Positions 7,397-15,445 are shown, counted from the first letter of the stretch. The stretch: 25,283 nt of DNA from an uncultured Oscillospiraceae bacterium (GCA_910588625.1 CAJUQN010000033.1:1-25283), one strand, 5' to 3'. The notes: generated by a model from the sequence alone, not told the origin. Translations and numbers: made by a program.

Positions 7397-7430
7397 AAAA
7401 AGCGCTCCTCCTGTTGCTGTCAGGAGGAGC
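7392..7430 (-). terminator. Rho-independent terminator of the 49-aa ORF
   Basis: On the minus strand GCTCCTCCTG (7430-7421) pairs perfectly with CAGGAGGAGC (7413-7404) around 7 nt and is followed by GCTTTTTATTATA. Confidence 0.85.
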
Positions 7431-7436
7431 GGGAGC

Positions 7437-7586
7437 TTACTCGCCGTAGGCTTTCAGCAATTCCTTGATTTTCGGCGCAAGTCCTGGATTATCCTGCGCG
7501 ACCAATTCAAGGACAAATCGGAGTGCGAACCTCGGGACTACGATCACGAGGTTCGTTCTTTTATTTTCCTTATTCAGCGTTTTCAC
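7437..7586 (-). CDS. Small basic protein (49 aa, GTG start), unknown
   Basis: GTG at 7584-7586 has GGAGG at 7593-7597, 6 nt away, which is far better than the ATG 17 codons upstream. The product is (M)KTLNKENKRTNLVIVVPRF, then an amphipathic stretch ALRFVLELVAQ, a short linker and the helix APKIKELLKAYGE. It is basic at the N-terminus with a moderately hydrophobic middle, which is too interrupted by charges for a clear membrane helix. The promoter at 7602-7630 is so close that the RNA would start within or next to the ribosome binding site, giving almost no leader. It ends at a strong terminator, and an opposing promoter lies just beyond. The family is unknown. Confidence 0.6.
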   Translation of the reverse strand: MKTLNKENKRTNLVIVVPRFALRFVLELVAQDNPGLAPKIKELLKAYGE

Positions 7587-7601
7587 CCCCTTCCTCCCGG
7601 C

Positions 7602-7630
7602 ATTATACTCCGTTTCGCTCGGGCTGTCTA
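7602..7630 (-). promoter_or_regulatory. Promoter of the 49-aa gene
   Basis: On the minus strand TAGACA (7630-7625), exact 17-nt spacer, TATAAT (7607-7602). The predicted start falls near 7595, directly at the GGAGG, which would make an unusually short leader. A second TATAAT-like box (7698-7693) lies further upstream with a poor -35. Confidence 0.55.
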
Positions 7631-7736
7631 TTCTCACAGTTGGTAAAACGAGCGGAAAAGTTGTCGAAACACGCCGGGTTTATCATGCCTCCATTATAGG
7701 CCGAACGCCGACTTTCCTTTATACTATTTACTCAAC

Positions 7737-8257
7737 TTAAATCTGTGGATCAGACGGCCCCATCTCTAATTTATAAATCAATTTTCGAATATATACAATG
7801 TTACTTGCAACGCTTGACATATGGAAACAGAGATAAAATTGTAAGCGCTTCCTTTTCGCGCAACAAAGAAGAGCGGTCCAGCTCGGACCGCTCTCACATT
7901 CAACTTGTCTGTCCTGGAATAGCTCCGGCTGCACTGTGACGGAGTAGAATAACTCACTCTGCTTGATGCGCCCCTCCAGCAGCTGTACGCACAGCAGGAC
8001 TACCTGCTCCGGCCTGTTGTCCACCGAGGTGAGCACCGGCTCACACAGCCGTGCGTAGTCGGAGCTGTTGTATCCCGTGACGGCCGCCTGTTTTGGGACA
8101 CGCATCCCGGCCCGGAGGAGGGCTTTCAGCGCGCCCTGCGGCGACCTTTCTGACGGTTCATGGAAAGGAAAGACAACCTCCTGTTCCAGCACCGCCGCAG
8201 CTACGATCAGGGTGGAGGGGAAAATCTGTTTCGTTATGCTGCCGCCCCCAACTGGCG
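7737..8257 (-). pseudogene. LacI-family regulator, C-terminal fragment
   Basis: After an in-frame TAG near 8258 the frame reads ITKQIFPSTLIVAAAVLEQE, then ALLRAGMRVPKQAAVTGYNS and EPVLTSVDNRPEQVVLLCVQ. This is the end of the sugar-binding core of a LacI/GalR-type repressor (compare GxxVPxxxAVxGF and LTTVxxPxxxxG). The DNA-binding domain and most of the ligand-binding domain are missing. The frame runs on past the natural end through a hairpin at about 7868-7892 (GAGCGGTCC-AGCTC-GGACCGCTC) to 7737, so the original stop has been lost. It lies 27 bp beyond the Na/Pi transporter stop and is a decayed remnant. Confidence 0.75.
7838..7855. promoter_or_regulatory. cre/LacI-type operator-like sequence
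   Basis: TTGTAAGCGCTTCC at about 7839-7852 has the AAGCGCTT palindrome and fits the TGnAAnCGnnnnC catabolite-operator pattern at all but the last base. It lies just beyond the LacI fragment, so it may be an old target of a LacI-family or CcpA-type regulator. Confidence 0.4.
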
Positions 8258-8284
8258 CCTATGCTGTAATTGGACCGCATGGTG

Positions 8285-10030
8285 TCAGCTCAATGCGTAT
8301 TTGCGGGTGTACTCCTGATACTGCTGCTGAAAATACTCGCTGTTGTCGCGGATATCCCGCAGGGACTGGTGCAGATTTAGATTATCATGGGCGGCGTCAA
8401 TGACACACCCGGCGATGTTGGAGCAATGGTCTGCCGTGCGCTCCAGATTGGTCAGCAGGTCCAGCCAGACAAAGCCGGAGTCGATGGTGCAGTCCCCTTT
8501 TTGCAGACGGAGGATGTGGCGGGTACGCAGCTGTTCCTTGAGCTGGTCGATGACCTGCTCCAACGGCTCTACCCTGGCGGCGGAGGCCAGGTCGTTGCGG
8601 AGGAAGGCGGTAAGGGACAAATCCAGAATTTCGCTGACCGCCGTGGAGAGGGTGGTCAAGTCCCGGGTCGCCGCATCAGTGAGGGTCCGCCCCTTGTCCC
8701 GCAGCTCCTCGGCAGACTCCACCAGGTTGACGGCGTGGTCCGAGATTCGCTCGAAGTCGCCGATGATTTTGAGCAGCTTCGCGGCCTCGCGGCTATCCGT
8801 CTCGCTGATGCGGTGAGTGCTCAGATTGACCAGATAGGTACCCAAAATGTCCTCGTAATGGTCGGTTTTATCCTCTTTTTCCCGGACAGCGTCGGCGGTC
8901 TCCAGTGAGTAGTCCCGCAGGGAGCCCAGCGCCTCCTTCAAAGAGAGGACTGCGGTTTCCGCCATATCGGCGGCCACGGTATGACACCGCTCCAGAGCGA
9001 TAGAGGGGGTGGCGAAGAGGCGCTCGTCAAGCTCGGAGAAGGTCTCCGGCTGTTTGCCGTCTGGGACCAGGACGGTGACCAGCCGCTCCAGGAAGCCGGA
9101 CAAGGGCAGCATCAAAAGGGTGCACAGCACATTAAATACCGAGTGTGCCACGGCGATGCCCAGCCGGGAGGCGGGGTCATCCAGCAGGGGCAGGGGGAGG
9201 AGGGCCCGGAGTAAGCAGAACACGGATAGCCACACCGAGGTTCCGATGACGTTAAAGGAGAGATGGACCAGCGCGGTCCGTCGGGCATTCTTGTTGGCGC
9301 CCACAGAAGAGATTATGGCAGTGACACAGGTGCCGATATTCTGCCCCATGATAATGGGGATGGCCGCGCCATAGGACACCTGCCCGGTGACGGCTAGGGC
9401 CTGCAAAATGCCCACAGAGGCGGAGCTGGACTGGATGATGGCCGTCAGTGCCGCGCCCGCCAGCACGCCCAGCACCGGATTCTTGAACAGGATGAACAGC
9501 TGCTGGAATGCGGGAACGTCCCGCAGACCAGACACCGCGTCGGACATGGCCTCCATGCCGAACATGAGGGTGGCAAAGCCCAGCAGGATCAGCCCGGTGT
9601 CCTTTTTCTTGGTATCCTTGACGAACATATAGAGGATGATGCCGATGAAGGCCAGTACCGGCGTGAAGGAGGAGGGCTTCAACAGCGTGACGAACAGGTT
9701 CCCGCTGTCGATGCCCGCCAAGCTCAAGACCCACGCTGTTACGGTAGTGCCGATGTTAGCGCCCATGATGATGTTGATGGCCTGCTTCAAGGTCATGAGG
9801 CCGGAGTTGACGAAGCCCACCACCATGACTGTGGTGGCAGAGGAGCTTTGAATAACGGCGGTGACACCTATGCCAGTGAGCAGTCCGGCCAGCTTGCCGC
9901 GGGTCAGTTTCTCCAGCAGGGTTCGAAGCTGTCCGCCCGCCCGGCGCTCCAGGGCCTGTCCCATGACGTTCATGCCGAACAGGAAAAGACTCAGACCGCC
10001 GATGAGGTTGAGCACGCTGAAAATATCCAT
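8285..10030 (-). CDS. Na+/phosphate cotransporter with C-terminal PhoU domain (581 aa)
   Basis: This membrane protein probably imports phosphate with sodium (NptA/PNaS type). The two inverted halves each carry the family signature, VIQSSSATTVMVVGFVNSGL near residue 55 and AIIQSSSASVGILQALAV near 200, with hydrophobic helices throughout the first ~330 residues. From about 345 onward it is a soluble PhoU-like helical domain (RISDHAVNLVESAEELRDKG, LERTADHCSNIAGCV) thought to regulate transport. ATG 10028-10030 is chosen over an upstream one because AGAGGGG lies about 8 nt before it. A possible promoter is ATTACA-17-TATACT at 10109-10081. The gene looks intact and is the only phosphate gene here. 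Confidence 0.93.
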   Translation of the reverse strand: MDIFSVLNLIGGLSLFLFGMNVMGQALERRAGGQLRTLLEKLTRGKLAGLLTGIGVTAVIQSSSATTVMVVGFVNSGLMTLKQAINIIMGANIGTTVTAWVLSLAGIDSGNLFVTLLKPSSFTPVLAFIGIILYMFVKDTKKKDTGLILLGFATLMFGMEAMSDAVSGLRDVPAFQQLFILFKNPVLGVLAGAALTAIIQSSSASVGILQALAVTGQVSYGAAIPIIMGQNIGTCVTAIISSVGANKNARRTALVHLSFNVIGTSVWLSVFCLLRALLPLPLLDDPASRLGIAVAHSVFNVLCTLLMLPLSGFLERLVTVLVPDGKQPETFSELDERLFATPSIALERCHTVAADMAETAVLSLKEALGSLRDYSLETADAVREKEDKTDHYEDILGTYLVNLSTHRISETDSREAAKLLKIIGDFERISDHAVNLVESAEELRDKGRTLTDAATRDLTTLSTAVSEILDLSLTAFLRNDLASAARVEPLEQVIDQLKEQLRTRHILRLQKGDCTIDSGFVWLDLLTNLERTADHCSNIAGCVIDAAHDNLNLHQSLRDIRDNSEYFQQQYQEYTRKYALS

Positions 10031-10080
10031 GGAATTTCCCCTCTTTCCACACGTTGGTTGCAATCCTTTTTGACAGGTTT

Positions 10081-10109
10081 AGTATAGCCAAAAATGCAAA
10101 ATCTGTAAT
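10081..10109 (-). promoter_or_regulatory. Putative promoter of the Na/Pi cotransporter gene
   Basis: ATTACA (10109-10104), 17-nt spacer, TATACT (10086-10081) on the minus strand. It lies inside the decayed EamA fragment, with about 50 nt to the start codon. The -35 matches 4 of 6 positions. Confidence 0.4.
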
Positions 10110-10221
10110 CAATGGCAGCTGCCGCCATAGCGCGGATGGCGGTAGCTAGATTGGAGTTGACGCCGTCGATGCCCACCTTGAACATGGAGGACAGCAGGGC
10201 GAAAGTAAAGCACATGAACAT
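10105..10221 (-). pseudogene. EamA/DMT transporter fragment
   Basis: The minus frame from the ATG at 10219-10221 reads MFMCFTFALLSSMFKVGIDG, then VNSNLATAIRAMAAAA. This matches the start of EamA-domain exporters (ALLSA-FAALTAILAKIGI-GV-SNLATAIRT), but about ten residues between MF and KVGI are missing. After some 35 residues homology ends. A GAGGAA at about 10224-10229 still looks like a ribosome binding site. It is a relic, reduced to its first helix. Confidence 0.6.
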
Positions 10222-10262
10222 TCCTCTAGGGGCGGTTTGCCAGAGACGCAGACGGTTTTTAA

Positions 10263-11933
10263 TCAGACGTGATAGCAGCCCCCGCCGATGAATTCCCGGG
10301 TCAGGGAGGTTTTGGGGATGTCGTCCGACGGGATCGGCAGAAAATAGTTCAGGAACTTCAGCAGCCGCTTGGCCTCGATGTACTCCTCGCTGTCACGGGA
10401 AACGCCGAACAGCAGAGGCTGGACGTAGGGCTTCAACAGGGCCGTTTCATAGATCAGCGACGAGTTGAAAATCATATCCGCGCTGTCCTGAAAGGGAAAG
10501 ATGTTGTTTTCCTCGCCCCTGCGGACGTTGGGCCACATCTTGATGGTAGCCTGGGCGCTGTAGCCGCGGGTGCGGGCATCCCGCTCGATGCGCCGGAGCA
10601 GGCGGGCGTCGGTGGTGGGGATGCGGTTGTGGTCGTCGATGTTCAGGGTGGTGAGGCAGCTGATGTAAATGCGGTATTTGCTCTCTTTGGGCAGGGCGTA
10701 AGTGAACTTGTCGTTGAGGCAGTGGATGCCCTCGATGACCAGTACGTCGCCGTCTTTCAGGGTGAGGCAGTTGCCGTTATATTCCCGCGCGCCCTTCTTG
10801 AAGTTATAGGTGGGTATCTCCACCGTCTCGCCATTGAGCAGGCGCACCATGTCTGTGTTGAACTGCTCCACGTCCATGGCCCCCAGGCCCTCGAAATCAT
10901 AGTTGCCATTTTCGTCCCTGGGGGTCTTGTCCCGGTTGACGAAATAGTTGTCGGTGGCAATGGGGTGGGGGTGGAGGCCGCAGGCCATCAGCTGGGTGGA
11001 CAGACGGTGTGAAAAGGTGGTCTTGCCGGAGGAGGATGGCCCGGCGATCATGACGAAGCGGACGCCCTTCCGGCTGGCGATGTCGGCGGCGATATCGCCG
11101 ATCTTTTTCTCCATCATGGCCTCGTAGGTCAGCACCAGCTGGGTGGCGCCGCCCTGGGCGATGGTGGTGTTCAGATCCGCCACGTTGGAGGCGTTCAGTG
11201 CCTCCGCCCGGATGGTGGACTCGGACAGCGCCCGGAATACTTTCATGGAGGGCTTGAAGTCCCCCAGCTGGTTGGGATTTTTCAGAGTGGGCAGGCGGAG
11301 GACGAAGCCGTCCTCAAACAGCTCCAGACCAAAGCACCGGATGTAGCTGGTGTCCGGCGCCATATAGCCGTAGAAATAATCCACAAAGCCGTCCAGAGAG
11401 TAGATGTTGACGTGGGAGTTGACGCGGAAGCTGAGCAGCTGGGCCTTGTGGACCAGCCCCTCTTTACGGAACAGCTCCATGGCGTCCTCGGTGTTGATGG
11501 ACCTCTTCTCGATGGGCAGGGCTTTGCCGGACAGCTCCCGCATACGGGCCTCCACTTTTTCCAACAGAGCGGTGTCCAAGGTGAAATTGCCCTTGGCGCG
11601 CATAAAAAGAGAGCGGCTGAGGGAGTATTCCACGGCAATGCGCTCGATATTATCCTGGCCCACCACGTCGTAAAATGCCTTGAGCATTAAGAAGAGCGCG
11701 CTGCGCTCATAGGTCTGAATGCCGGGCACATCCTGGGCGGTGACCATCCGCAAGGAACAATCCCGGTCCAGAAACTTGTGGAGCTCGCACAGCTTTCCGT
11801 CCCGGTTGACCAGCAGGATGTCACAGGGATAGCGGTCCTGGAAATCCGCCGCGATGGCGCGGTATGGCGTCCCGTGGGGATAGGTGTATTTGACGCCGTC
11901 CACAGTGACAGTTATCATTCTCTTTTCGTCCAT
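10263..11933 (-). CDS. TGS-domain nucleoside (uridine-type) kinase family protein (556 aa)
   Basis: This soluble protein has an N-terminal TGS/ThrRS-like region (MITVTVDGVKYTYPHGTPYR), a central segment like threonyl-tRNA synthetase editing-domain relatives (AVEYSLSRSLFMRAKG, INTEDAMELFRKEG) and a P-loop kinase from about residue 300. The Walker A is AGPSSSGKTTFSHRL. It is followed by PIATDNYFVNRDKTPRDENG, DVLVIEGIHCLND and NIDDHNRIPTTDARLLRRIE. This layout is known in Firmicutes as a nucleoside kinase (uridine kinase-like) probably used in pyrimidine salvage. The substrate cannot be read from sequence. ATG 11931-11933 follows AAGGAGG by 8 nt; the longer frame upstream has no such site. Confidence 0.88.
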   Translation of the reverse strand: MDEKRMITVTVDGVKYTYPHGTPYRAIAADFQDRYPCDILLVNRDGKLCELHKFLDRDCSLRMVTAQDVPGIQTYERSALFLMLKAFYDVVGQDNIERIAVEYSLSRSLFMRAKGNFTLDTALLEKVEARMRELSGKALPIEKRSINTEDAMELFRKEGLVHKAQLLSFRVNSHVNIYSLDGFVDYFYGYMAPDTSYIRCFGLELFEDGFVLRLPTLKNPNQLGDFKPSMKVFRALSESTIRAEALNASNVADLNTTIAQGGATQLVLTYEAMMEKKIGDIAADIASRKGVRFVMIAGPSSSGKTTFSHRLSTQLMACGLHPHPIATDNYFVNRDKTPRDENGNYDFEGLGAMDVEQFNTDMVRLLNGETVEIPTYNFKKGAREYNGNCLTLKDGDVLVIEGIHCLNDKFTYALPKESKYRIYISCLTTLNIDDHNRIPTTDARLLRRIERDARTRGYSAQATIKMWPNVRRGEENNIFPFQDSADMIFNSSLIYETALLKPYVQPLLFGVSRDSEEYIEAKRLLKFLNYFLPIPSDDIPKTSLTREFIGGGCYHV

Positions 11934-11998
11934 AAGATGGCCTCCTTTATGTGGGATCGTCCGTTGGGGAGATGGGCTGACAGCCTTCTCCAATTCCT

Positions 11999-12027
11999 AT
12001 CATACGATATTTTGCGAGAAAATACAA
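11999..12027 (-). promoter_or_regulatory. Promoter of the nucleoside kinase gene
   Basis: TTGTAT (12027-12022), 17-nt spacer, TATGAT (12004-11999) on the minus strand, about 65 nt ahead of the start codon. Confidence 0.6.
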
Positions 12028-12050
12028 TCCCTTTTATAATTGGGAAGCCG

Positions 12051-13121
12051 CTATTGTCTGTTTCGCTGAGTTCGCAGCGCCAGTGCGGCGGCGGCAACGG
12101 CCCCGGAGAGCTTCCCGACAATCAATGGGGTGAGTATCTCCGGCTCGGTACTGACCACAAACCCCATGTGGGCCGCAAGTAAGCTGGCGCCGCTGACCAG
12201 AAAGGCCCCGGCCGCCACCTTGCCCCGGTCGTCCATGCTCTGATACATGGACAGAGTGGGCAGGGGAGTGGCCAGGCTGACCAGCATCCCGGTCAGGCTC
12301 TGGGGGCGCAGGCCCAGCTTTTTACCCAGCACGGCAAAAGGACGTTCTAACGCACGGCGCAAAAGCTCCGCCATAGGCAGACTGCCCAGCATGACCACGC
12401 CGATGGAGGCCACCACGCCCATGGCGTCCCCAATGGGCGCCATGCCCGGTACCACGGCCCAGTCCGTCATCGACTCCACCGCTGCCAAGATCAGCCCAAT
12501 GGTGATGACGATTTTGATGCCCTCCGCCAGCAGGCAGAAGCTCTTTACCATTTGCTGCGGGATTTTCCATAGCCCCAAAAGGAGGAGCAGTGCCAGGGCA
12601 AAAATGGGCAGGTTTTGGTGGAGACATACAGGCAGGGGCAGCCCGCACAGCAGCCCGCCTGCGATGAGCCCCACCGGCATGGCGGTCAGCCCCAGCATGA
12701 TGCCCCGGGCGAACAGGGGGCGGTCGCAGGGGGCGATCATCCCCATGCCCACAGGGATGGTGAACACCAGCGTGCAGCCGAAAATGGCCGACACCACCAG
12801 CCCGGCGTAGCTGCCGACCCGCCCGTCCACAGCCAGCTCCTTAGCCAGCTGATAGCCTCCCATGTCGATGGCCAGCAGACTGCCCAGCATGGCCGGGTCC
12901 ACGCCGATAAGCTGGAACAGGGGTGCCACCGTCCGGCCCAGCCCGCCCGCCAGCACCGGGGCCAGACAGATCATCCCAGCCATGGACAAGGCCATGGGGC
13001 CCAGGAGCATGAAGCCCTTTTCGAACTGATTGCCCAGCCCCAGCTTGTTTCCAAAAATCCTGTCAAGACCGCCCAGCACCGCCCCGGCGGCCATGACCAT
13101 CATCAGCGCCTGATTGATCAT
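12051..13121 (-). CDS. eutH: EutH-type ethanolamine permease (356 aa)
   Basis: This polytopic membrane protein is almost entirely hydrophobic, with about ten to eleven helices. It carries EutH-like stretches: FEKGFMLLGPMALSMAGMIC, DPAMLGSLLAIDMGGYQLA, FTIPVGMGMI, SMTDWAVVPGMAPIGDAMG and LLAAHMGFVVSTEPEIL. EutH carries ethanolamine into the cell at low supply. No ammonia-lyase (EutBC), microcompartment or EutVW regulator genes are in the window. The start overlaps the stop of the upstream aminopeptidase gene (ATGA, 4 nt), so translation is coupled. The substrate is assigned by family only; the peptidase partner allows a different amine or amino-acid-like substrate. Confidence 0.85.
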   Translation of the reverse strand: MINQALMMVMAAGAVLGGLDRIFGNKLGLGNQFEKGFMLLGPMALSMAGMICLAPVLAGGLGRTVAPLFQLIGVDPAMLGSLLAIDMGGYQLAKELAVDGRVGSYAGLVVSAIFGCTLVFTIPVGMGMIAPCDRPLFARGIMLGLTAMPVGLIAGGLLCGLPLPVCLHQNLPIFALALLLLLGLWKIPQQMVKSFCLLAEGIKIVITIGLILAAVESMTDWAVVPGMAPIGDAMGVVASIGVVMLGSLPMAELLRRALERPFAVLGKKLGLRPQSLTGMLVSLATPLPTLSMYQSMDDRGKVAAGAFLVSGASLLAAHMGFVVSTEPEILTPLIVGKLSGAVAAAALALRTQRNRQ

Positions 13122-14380
13122 GAGAAAGCCACGAATCCCTGACGCATGGTGTCCTCGATGTCCTCGATGGTGCGAGGAATGATGGCGGATAAGTTTTCAC
13201 AGCCCGTTTCGGTGACCAGACAGTTGTCCTCCAGCCGGAAGCCGATGCCCCATTCCTCGTGATAGATGCCCACGTCCACGCAAAATACCATGCCAGGGGC
13301 GATGACCTCGGGGGTTTCCACCACGTCATGGACATCAAAGCCCACATGGTGGGCCCCGCCGTGCCACATATAGGTCCCGATGTTTTTCACGTCATCCAGC
13401 ACGCCCGCGTCCTTCAACAGAGCGGCGTTGTACCGGCGGATCTCGCCATCCACCTCGCTCATGGGCATACCGGGCTTGATGGTGCGGAACATATGGTTGG
13501 AGGTGTTCAGGGCGCACTCATACAGGAGCCGCTGGCGGTCGGTGTACCTGCCGTTGCAGGGCCAGCCCCGGGAGACGTCGGTCATGAGATAGTTGTGCCA
13601 CGCGCCCACGTCGTTGAGCACCATGTCCCCGTCCAACGCCTGGCCGGTATAGGAGTTGTAGTGAATACAGAAATTGTTCTTCCCGGCAGAGATGATGGAG
13701 GGGAAAGCGGGCCCCTGGGGGCCGTACTGGCCCAGAATATAGTCAAACACCGCTTTATATTGGTACTCAAACATACCGGGTTTGGACGCCTTCATCATAG
13801 CTGTGATGCCCTCGCAAGTGATGCGTTCCGCCTGGCGCATGGCCTTGATCTCACAGGGCTGCTTGATGGTGCGCAGGCGGCGGATCAGGGCGTTGGCGTT
13901 TTCGATCTTCAGAAACGGATAGTCGGAGGCCGCCCGCCTCAGCAGGCGGTGGGAGGGGGCGTCCCGGTCGCTGGGCGCGGCGCGGTAGAGGTCCAGGTAT
14001 AGGTGCTCATAGCTGCCGCTGGCAGCCAGCCGGTGGAGTTCTGCCTCAAAATCTGCCACAAAGCCGATCTGTTCTACGCCGGACAGCTCCGCCGCCTCAT
14101 CGGATTTGATGCGGCGGCCGGTCCAGCGTTCCGCCAGAAAGTCGGGGGGAAGGAGGAACACCTTTTCCGTTACCTGTCCCTGCCCGTCCTTGCGTGCCAG
14201 AAGGACCAGCTCCTTACCGTCAAGGCCGGTGAGGTACAAAAAGCTGCGGTTGGTGTAGAAGGGGTAAAACTCGTCGTTGGTCTTGCGTACTTCTGTGCCG
14301 GAAAACAGCACCAGAAGGGAATTTTCTTTCATCTGGCCGTATAAACGGCGGCGGTTGTCCTGATAAAAGTTTTTCGTCAT
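13118..14380 (-). CDS. M24B metallopeptidase, Xaa-Pro aminopeptidase (420 aa)
   Basis: This cytosolic protein of the PepP family removes an N-terminal residue ahead of proline. The aminopeptidase-P N-domain (about 5-135) begins with NRRRLYGQM and contains TNRSFLYLTGLDGKE. The pita-bread catalytic domain follows. Expected metal ligands are Asp257 (LNDVGAW), Asp268 (MTDVSRGW), His344 (HGGAHHVGFDVHD) and Glu384 (FRLEDNCLVTE). The usual Glu of the IEPGIY motif is replaced by Asp369 (CVDVGIYHEE), a conservative but unusual ligand. AGAGGAG precedes the ATG. It is the first gene of a two-gene unit with eutH, and a promoter with an extended -10 lies at 14448-14453. Confidence 0.9.
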   Translation of the reverse strand: MTKNFYQDNRRRLYGQMKENSLLVLFSGTEVRKTNDEFYPFYTNRSFLYLTGLDGKELVLLARKDGQGQVTEKVFLLPPDFLAERWTGRRIKSDEAAELSGVEQIGFVADFEAELHRLAASGSYEHLYLDLYRAAPSDRDAPSHRLLRRAASDYPFLKIENANALIRRLRTIKQPCEIKAMRQAERITCEGITAMMKASKPGMFEYQYKAVFDYILGQYGPQGPAFPSIISAGKNNFCIHYNSYTGQALDGDMVLNDVGAWHNYLMTDVSRGWPCNGRYTDRQRLLYECALNTSNHMFRTIKPGMPMSEVDGEIRRYNAALLKDAGVLDDVKNIGTYMWHGGAHHVGFDVHDVVETPEVIAPGMVFCVDVGIYHEEWGIGFRLEDNCLVTETGCENLSAIIPRTIEDIEDTMRQGFVAFS

Positions 14381-14447
14381 GGTCGCTCCTCTTTTCCTTA
14401 ATGTATGTGCGCGGCACGGAGATGCCTACGTAATGTGTCCGACGGGT

Positions 14448-14456
14448 ATTATACCA
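14448..14456 (-). promoter_or_regulatory. Extended -10 promoter of the peptidase-eutH operon
   Basis: TGGTATAAT on the minus strand (14456-14448), with a weak TTTCTT 17 nt further upstream. The predicted leader is about 60 nt. Confidence 0.55.
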
Positions 14457-14526
14457 GATGATTTGCCGTAAAGAAAGGTCTGACTTCATAGCTTCGGCAA
14501 TTTTATTCGTTCTTTGTCAAAATGAA

Positions 14527-14556
14527 GGAGGGACGGCCCTTCCAGGCTGTCCCTCC
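14527..14556 (-). terminator. Terminator after the small membrane protein gene
   Basis: GGAGGGACAGCC and GGCCGTCCCTCC (minus strand) form a 12-bp stem with one mismatch and a 6-nt loop, followed by TTCATTTTG. It lies between the 75-aa gene and the peptidase promoter. Confidence 0.75.
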
Positions 14557-14561
14557 GGTGG

Positions 14562-14789
14562 TTATGCGTTTTTTCGATGCTTTTTGCGGAAAAAGCGGGC
14601 CAACACCGCACAGATGGCGATTCCAATCCCATAGGGGATGAACAGCCAAAAGGATACCCAAGCCGGGGCGCTGCACCAGTTGCACGCCAGCAAATCAAAA
14701 TAGTGATACGACACATCGGCGCACATGACAATGGACAGCAAAATGGCAAGAACCGTGAAAACTTGAGACAGCCGTTTGTAGCGTTTCAT
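14562..14789 (-). CDS. Small two-helix membrane protein (75 aa)
   Basis: The product starts MKRYKRLSQVFTVLAILLSI and has two hydrophobic helices (about 9-28 and 43-65) with a short linker containing LACNWCSAP (two Cys), and a basic tail FFRKKHRKNA. A positive N-terminus and tail suggest both ends lie in the cytoplasm. GAGGAGG at about 14801-14807 lies 11 nt upstream, inside the last codons of the XRE gene. It therefore appears to be the second gene of a two-gene operon with that regulator and may be its membrane partner. The family is not recognised. Confidence 0.7.
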   Translation of the reverse strand: MKRYKRLSQVFTVLAILLSIVMCADVSYHYFDLLACNWCSAPAWVSFWLFIPYGIGIAICAVLARFFRKKHRKNA

Positions 14790-14809
14790 TTAGGGCGTAA
14801 CCTCCTCGC

Positions 14810-15259
14810 CTATTTCTTCTTGAGGACCAACGCCATCCCAATCACCATCAGCAGCAGGAAAAACACGATGAGCATCCCAGAGCCGTTCAGCGTGACCGTG
14901 GACGAAGCGTTCAGTTGGTCCACTGAGGCGGGCTGGGCGACCATCAAAATGCCGAACAGGATCAGGCAGACCGCGCCAATCAGGCACAGGCAGATGCCGA
15001 GCTTGCCGTCGGCCCCGGTGCGGGGCGTTCCGTCCGGTTCCTGTTTCGAGTTGTCAGCGCGTGCCGCCTGTCCGCCGATGAGTTCGTCCAGCGTAACATG
15101 GAAGCATTCGCTCAGAGCTTTGAGCTTGTCCAGTTCCGGTGTGGACAGGTCGCCCTCCCATTTTGAAATTGCCTGCCTGGAGACGCCGATCTTTTCCGCA
15201 AGCTGCTCCTGTGACAGTCCGCTTTTTCGCCGCAGGGTATAGATCTTTTCGGACAGCAT
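14810..15259 (-). CDS. XRE-family regulator with two C-terminal membrane helices (149 aa)
   Basis: The N-terminal HTH_3 domain (residues about 1-65) contains LRRKSGLSQEQLAEKIGVSR and QAISKWEGDLSTPELDKLKA, a clear helix-turn-helix. A polar linker follows, then two hydrophobic helices (LGICLCLIGAVCLILFGILM and MLIVFFLLLMVIGMALVLK). Such proteins are DNA-binding regulators tethered to the membrane. ATG 15257-15259 is chosen because GAGGAGG lies about 8 nt upstream; the frame's farther TTG start has no site. It is followed after 20 bp by the 75-aa membrane protein gene. The target is unknown, possibly its own operon. Confidence 0.82.
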   Translation of the reverse strand: MLSEKIYTLRRKSGLSQEQLAEKIGVSRQAISKWEGDLSTPELDKLKALSECFHVTLDELIGGQAARADNSKQEPDGTPRTGADGKLGICLCLIGAVCLILFGILMVAQPASVDQLNASSTVTLNGSGMLIVFFLLLMVIGMALVLKKK

Positions 15260-15394
15260 CTGTGTTACCTCCTCGCTGATAGGGTATCGCGATTTGCCGT
15301 GGCATACAAGCAACTGGGGCTGAAATATCCGCAACCGCCGGTTGCGCTGCTGCTTTTTATATCATTTCCCACGCTGTGGGGGATTACAAGCCCT

Positions 15395-15434
15395 AAAAAA
15401 CGGGCCGTATCGTGGACGATACGACCCGTTTTTT
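15395..15434. terminator. Bidirectional terminator hairpin
   Basis: AAAAAACGGG...CCCGTTTTTT: a 14-bp stem with one mismatch (15400-15413 with 15418-15431) flanked by an A run on the left and a T run on the right. Confidence 0.75.
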
Positions 15435-15445
15435 GTTGAGATCAG

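Noticed and set aside
10269..11012. 247-aa open frame on the plus strand opposite the nucleoside kinase
   Set aside because: It is antisense to a gene with clear P-loop and kinase motifs, and it has low-complexity composition without a ribosome binding site.
12615..13142. 175-aa His/Gln-rich plus-strand frame
   Set aside because: It is an antisense shadow of eutH; its composition reflects the complement of hydrophobic codons.
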